From Xenophilus sp. E41 (lineage in GTDB: Bacteria > Pseudomonadota > Gammaproteobacteria > Burkholderiales > Burkholderiaceae_C), in NCBI RefSeq assembly GCF_003671765.1, contig NZ_QPIB01000007.1, forward strand, positions 124,001 to 188,000: DNA of 64,000 nt, read 5' to 3'. A program made the position numbers and the translations under genes. The notes under the pieces are model-generated. The model saw nothing but the letters and a program-made list of their open reading frames with translations. It had not been told where the DNA came from and searched no databases. Numbering within the stretch: the stretch's first letter is position 1; every line of letters begins with the position of its first letter. This document shows positions 62,120-64,000 of the stretch, in pieces.

Positions 62120-62889
62120 GCACCACGCGCCACGAGCTGCTGCACGCCTTCGACCTGCTGCTGGCGCCCGAGCGCTTTCGCGACTACGGGCCCAACGGCC
62201 TCCAGGTCGAGGGCCGCACCACGGTGCGCAAGATCGTCTCGGGTGTGACCGCGAGCCGGGCGCTGATCGAAGCCGCGATCCGCGCCGAGGCCGACGCCAT
62301 CTTCGTGCACCACGGCCTCTTCTGGCGCGGCCAGGACGGCCGGGTCACCGGCTGGATGAGGCAGCGGCTGGGCCTGCTGCTGGGCGACGACGTCAACCTC
62401 TTCGCCTACCACCTGCCGCTGGACGCCCACCCCGAGCTGGGCAACAACGCACAGCTGGGCCTGCAGCTGGGGCTGGTGGCGGAGCCGGGGGCCGAAGGAC
62501 GCTTTGGCGAGCAATCGCTGGGCTTCGTCGGCGGGCGCGCGGACGGTTCGGGCTTCGCCAGCGCGGGCGCCCTCGCCGCGCATGTCGAACAGGTGCTGAA
62601 ACGGCCCGTGACGCTCGTCGGTCCTGCGCAGGGTGCCATCAAAAAGATAGCGTGGTGCACGGGCGGGGCGCAAGGCTACTTCGAAGCCGCCATCGCCGCG
62701 GGGGCGGACGCCTTCCTCACGGGAGAGATCTCCGAACCCCAGGCCCACTACGCGCGCGAGATGGGCGTCGCCTTCCTCGCCTGCGGGCACCACGCGACCG
62801 AGCGCTACGGCGCCCCGGCCGTGGCCGGCCATGTGGCGGCGCAGCTCGGGCTGGTGCACGAGTTCATCGACGTCGACAACCCGGCGTGA
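62116..62889 (+). CDS. Nif3-like dinuclear metal centre protein (YbgI family)
   Basis: A 257-residue member of the Nif3/YbgI family, toroidal hexamers with a two-metal centre and no firmly assigned activity (sometimes called GTP cyclohydrolase type 1-like). Motifs FVHHGLFWRG, FAYHLPLDAHPELGNN and CGHHATERYG carry the metal-binding histidines. The segment AIKKIAWCTGGAQGYF is family-like but is written with rare AAA and ATA codons and resembles a dispersed repeat copy. It overlaps the MFS gene by ATGA. Confidence 0.9.
   Translation: MSTTRHELLHAFDLLLAPERFRDYGPNGLQVEGRTTVRKIVSGVTASRALIEAAIRAEADAIFVHHGLFWRGQDGRVTGWMRQRLGLLLGDDVNLFAYHLPLDAHPELGNNAQLGLQLGLVAEPGAEGRFGEQSLGFVGGRADGSGFASAGALAAHVEQVLKRPVTLVGPAQGAIKKIAWCTGGAQGYFEAAIAAGADAFLTGEISEPQAHYAREMGVAFLACGHHATERYGAPAVAGHVAAQLGLVHEFIDVDNPA
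62634..62670 (+). repeat. possible dispersed repeat remnant inside the Nif3-like gene
   Basis: TGCCATCAAAAAGATAGCGT, then GGTGCACGGGCGGGGCG, resembles the left palindrome and core of the dispersed repeat at most positions. It encodes a stretch conserved in the protein family, so coincidence is a real alternative. Confidence 0.35.
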
Positions 62890-62900
62890 CGGGCCGATCC

Positions 62901-63950
62901 GTGAACCGCGAACGCCTGCCCATCGCCGTCACGATCGGCGACCCGGCCGGGATCGGGCCGGAGATCATCGTCAAGGCCTGGCGCGACGCGCCCGAGCTGA
63001 TGCGCGGCTGCTTCGTTGCCGGCGATGTCGACACCGTCCGCCGCGCCGCGCAGGCCTTGGCAGGCCCGGGTGCACCGGCCCTGCCGGTGGCGGTGCTGGA
63101 CGCATCGGCCCAGGCCTGGGACGTGCCGCCGCTTTGCGTGCCGGTGCTGCAGGTGGTGCAGCCGCCTGGCGAACTGGCGATCGGACGCGTGAGTGCCGAG
63201 GCCGGGCGCGTCGCCGGCGATGCGGTCGTGTGGGCCGCCCGCGCCGCCTTGCGTGCGGAGATCGCCGCACTGGTGACGGCACCCCTGCACAAGGAGGCTC
63301 TGGCTGCGGCCGGCTTCCCCTATCCCGGCCACACCGAACTGCTGCAGGCCGAAGCTGCGGCGCATCTGGGGCGCGCGGTGGCCGACGTGCCCGTGCGCAT
63401 GATGCTGGCCAACGACGAACTGCGCACGGTGCTGGTCAGCATCCACATGGGGCTGCGCCAGGCCATCGACACGCTGGACACCGCGGGCGTGCTGCAGACC
63501 CTGCGCATCGCCCATCAGGCGCTGTCGGCCATGCTCGGTGCGCCGCCGCGCATCGGTGTGGCGGGCCTGAATCCGCACGCGGGCGAGGGCGGCCTCTTCG
63601 GCCGCGAGGACCTGGACATCATCGCCCCGGCCATCGAGGCCGCGCGGGCCGAGGGCATCCTCGCCGACGGGCCGCACGCGCCCGACACCGTGTTCATGCG
63701 CGCCCGCGCGCACGGCGGCCGGACCGGCGAGTTCGACGTGGTGATCGCGATGTACCACGACCAGGGATTGATCCCGGTCAAGTACCTGGGGGTGGAGCAG
63801 GGCGTCAACGTGACGCTGGGGCTGCCGCTGGTGCGCACCAGCCCGGACCACGGCACGGCTTTCGACATCGCCGGGCAGGGCATCGCCGACGCCCGCAGCC
63901 TGCTGGCTGCCGTGCGCATGGCGCGTGCGCTCTCGGCGCACGCGGGCTGA
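62901..63950 (+). CDS. pdxA: 4-hydroxythreonine-4-phosphate dehydrogenase
   Basis: A 349-residue enzyme of the DXP-dependent vitamin B6 pathway. GDPAGIGPEI starts the domain. PYPGHTELLQ and MYHDQGLIPVKYLG carry metal-binding histidines, and RTSPDHGTAFDIAG is present. A GTG start is used: 62901 (MNRERLPIAV) was chosen, and a GTG at 62886 overlapping the Nif3 stop would add five residues. Its stop is directly followed by the mscL stop on the other strand. Confidence 0.95.
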   Translation: MNRERLPIAVTIGDPAGIGPEIIVKAWRDAPELMRGCFVAGDVDTVRRAAQALAGPGAPALPVAVLDASAQAWDVPPLCVPVLQVVQPPGELAIGRVSAEAGRVAGDAVVWAARAALRAEIAALVTAPLHKEALAAAGFPYPGHTELLQAEAAAHLGRAVADVPVRMMLANDELRTVLVSIHMGLRQAIDTLDTAGVLQTLRIAHQALSAMLGAPPRIGVAGLNPHAGEGGLFGREDLDIIAPAIEAARAEGILADGPHAPDTVFMRARAHGGRTGEFDVVIAMYHDQGLIPVKYLGVEQGVNVTLGLPLVRTSPDHGTAFDIAGQGIADARSLLAAVRMARALSAHAG

Positions 63951-64000
63951 TCAGGGGCGCTTGAGGCTGTCGCGGATCTCGCGCAGCAGCACGATGTCTT
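63951..64000 (-). CDS. mscL: large-conductance mechanosensitive channel, 3' tip
   Basis: Only the last 15 or so codons are in the window. The minus-strand reading DIVLLREIRDSLKRP then stop matches the C-terminal LLxEIRDLLK helix of MscL, the membrane channel that opens under osmotic shock. The identification rests on this short segment alone. Confidence 0.65.
   Translation of the reverse strand, partial: DIVLLREIRDSLKRP

Overview
The window is chromosomal DNA from a GC-rich betaproteobacterium, most likely order Burkholderiales, family Comamonadaceae (Variovorax-like). This is inferred from protein character, from the gene order (pilMNOPQ-aroK-aroB-dgt, gltB-gltD, mlaFEDACB-ABC exporter-ibaG-murA-hisGDCBHAFIE-HIT-tatABC), from system II cytochrome c biogenesis, from short HisG, and from a dispersed repeat with a GATAGCTGCT core that I associate with this family. 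No tRNA, rRNA, CRISPR array or prophage was seen. Coding density is very high, and many genes join by 4-base ATGA or GTGA overlaps.

Layout. 1-7.4 kb: 5' part of metK (-); two LpxL-type acyltransferases; a 1358-residue Pls/PosA-type nonribosomal peptide synthetase (adenylation, carrier, then three membrane-linked beta-helix repeats); a convergent epoxide-hydrolase-like gene. 7.5-16.3 kb: engB, cytochrome c4, resB-ccsB, msrP-msrQ, lysA-lptM and cyaY. 16.3-30.4 kb: penicillin-binding protein 1A diverging from pilMNOPQ, then aroK, aroB, dgt, an MFS transporter, DUF1415, a methyltransferase and a REP-associated (Y1) transposase. 30.6-37.1 kb: gltB-gltD, followed by decaying tandem copies of the gltD 3' end and a terminator. 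37.2-43.3 kb: the mla phospholipid transport operon, an ABC-2 exporter and ibaG. 43.3-56.8 kb: murA and the histidine genes. The his run is broken between hisA and hisF by 4.8 kb holding an orphan ATPase, a periplasmic binding protein, a DAACS symporter and a sugar-phosphate mutarotase. 56.8-64 kb: DUF4870, HIT protein, tatABC, a DegS/DegQ-type protease, an MHS-type MFS transporter, a Nif3-family protein, pdxA and the 3' tip of mscL.

How the genes work together. Much of the window serves the envelope: lipid A acylation (LpxL pair), LPS export maturation (LptM), peptidoglycan (MurA, PBP1A), outer-membrane lipid asymmetry (Mla), type IV pili (PilMNOPQ), Tat export (TatABC, with MsrP as a visible Tat client), periplasmic repair (MsrPQ) and proteolysis (DegS/DegQ type). 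The rest is amino acid metabolism (his, lysA, aroK/aroB, gltBD, metK).

The least ordinary items are: the Pls/PosA synthetase; the repeat family whose copies supply start codons, a signal peptide and a C-terminus; the tandem gltD tails; and two tiny ORFs that bridge ABC ATPase and permease genes through ATGA overlaps at both ends.
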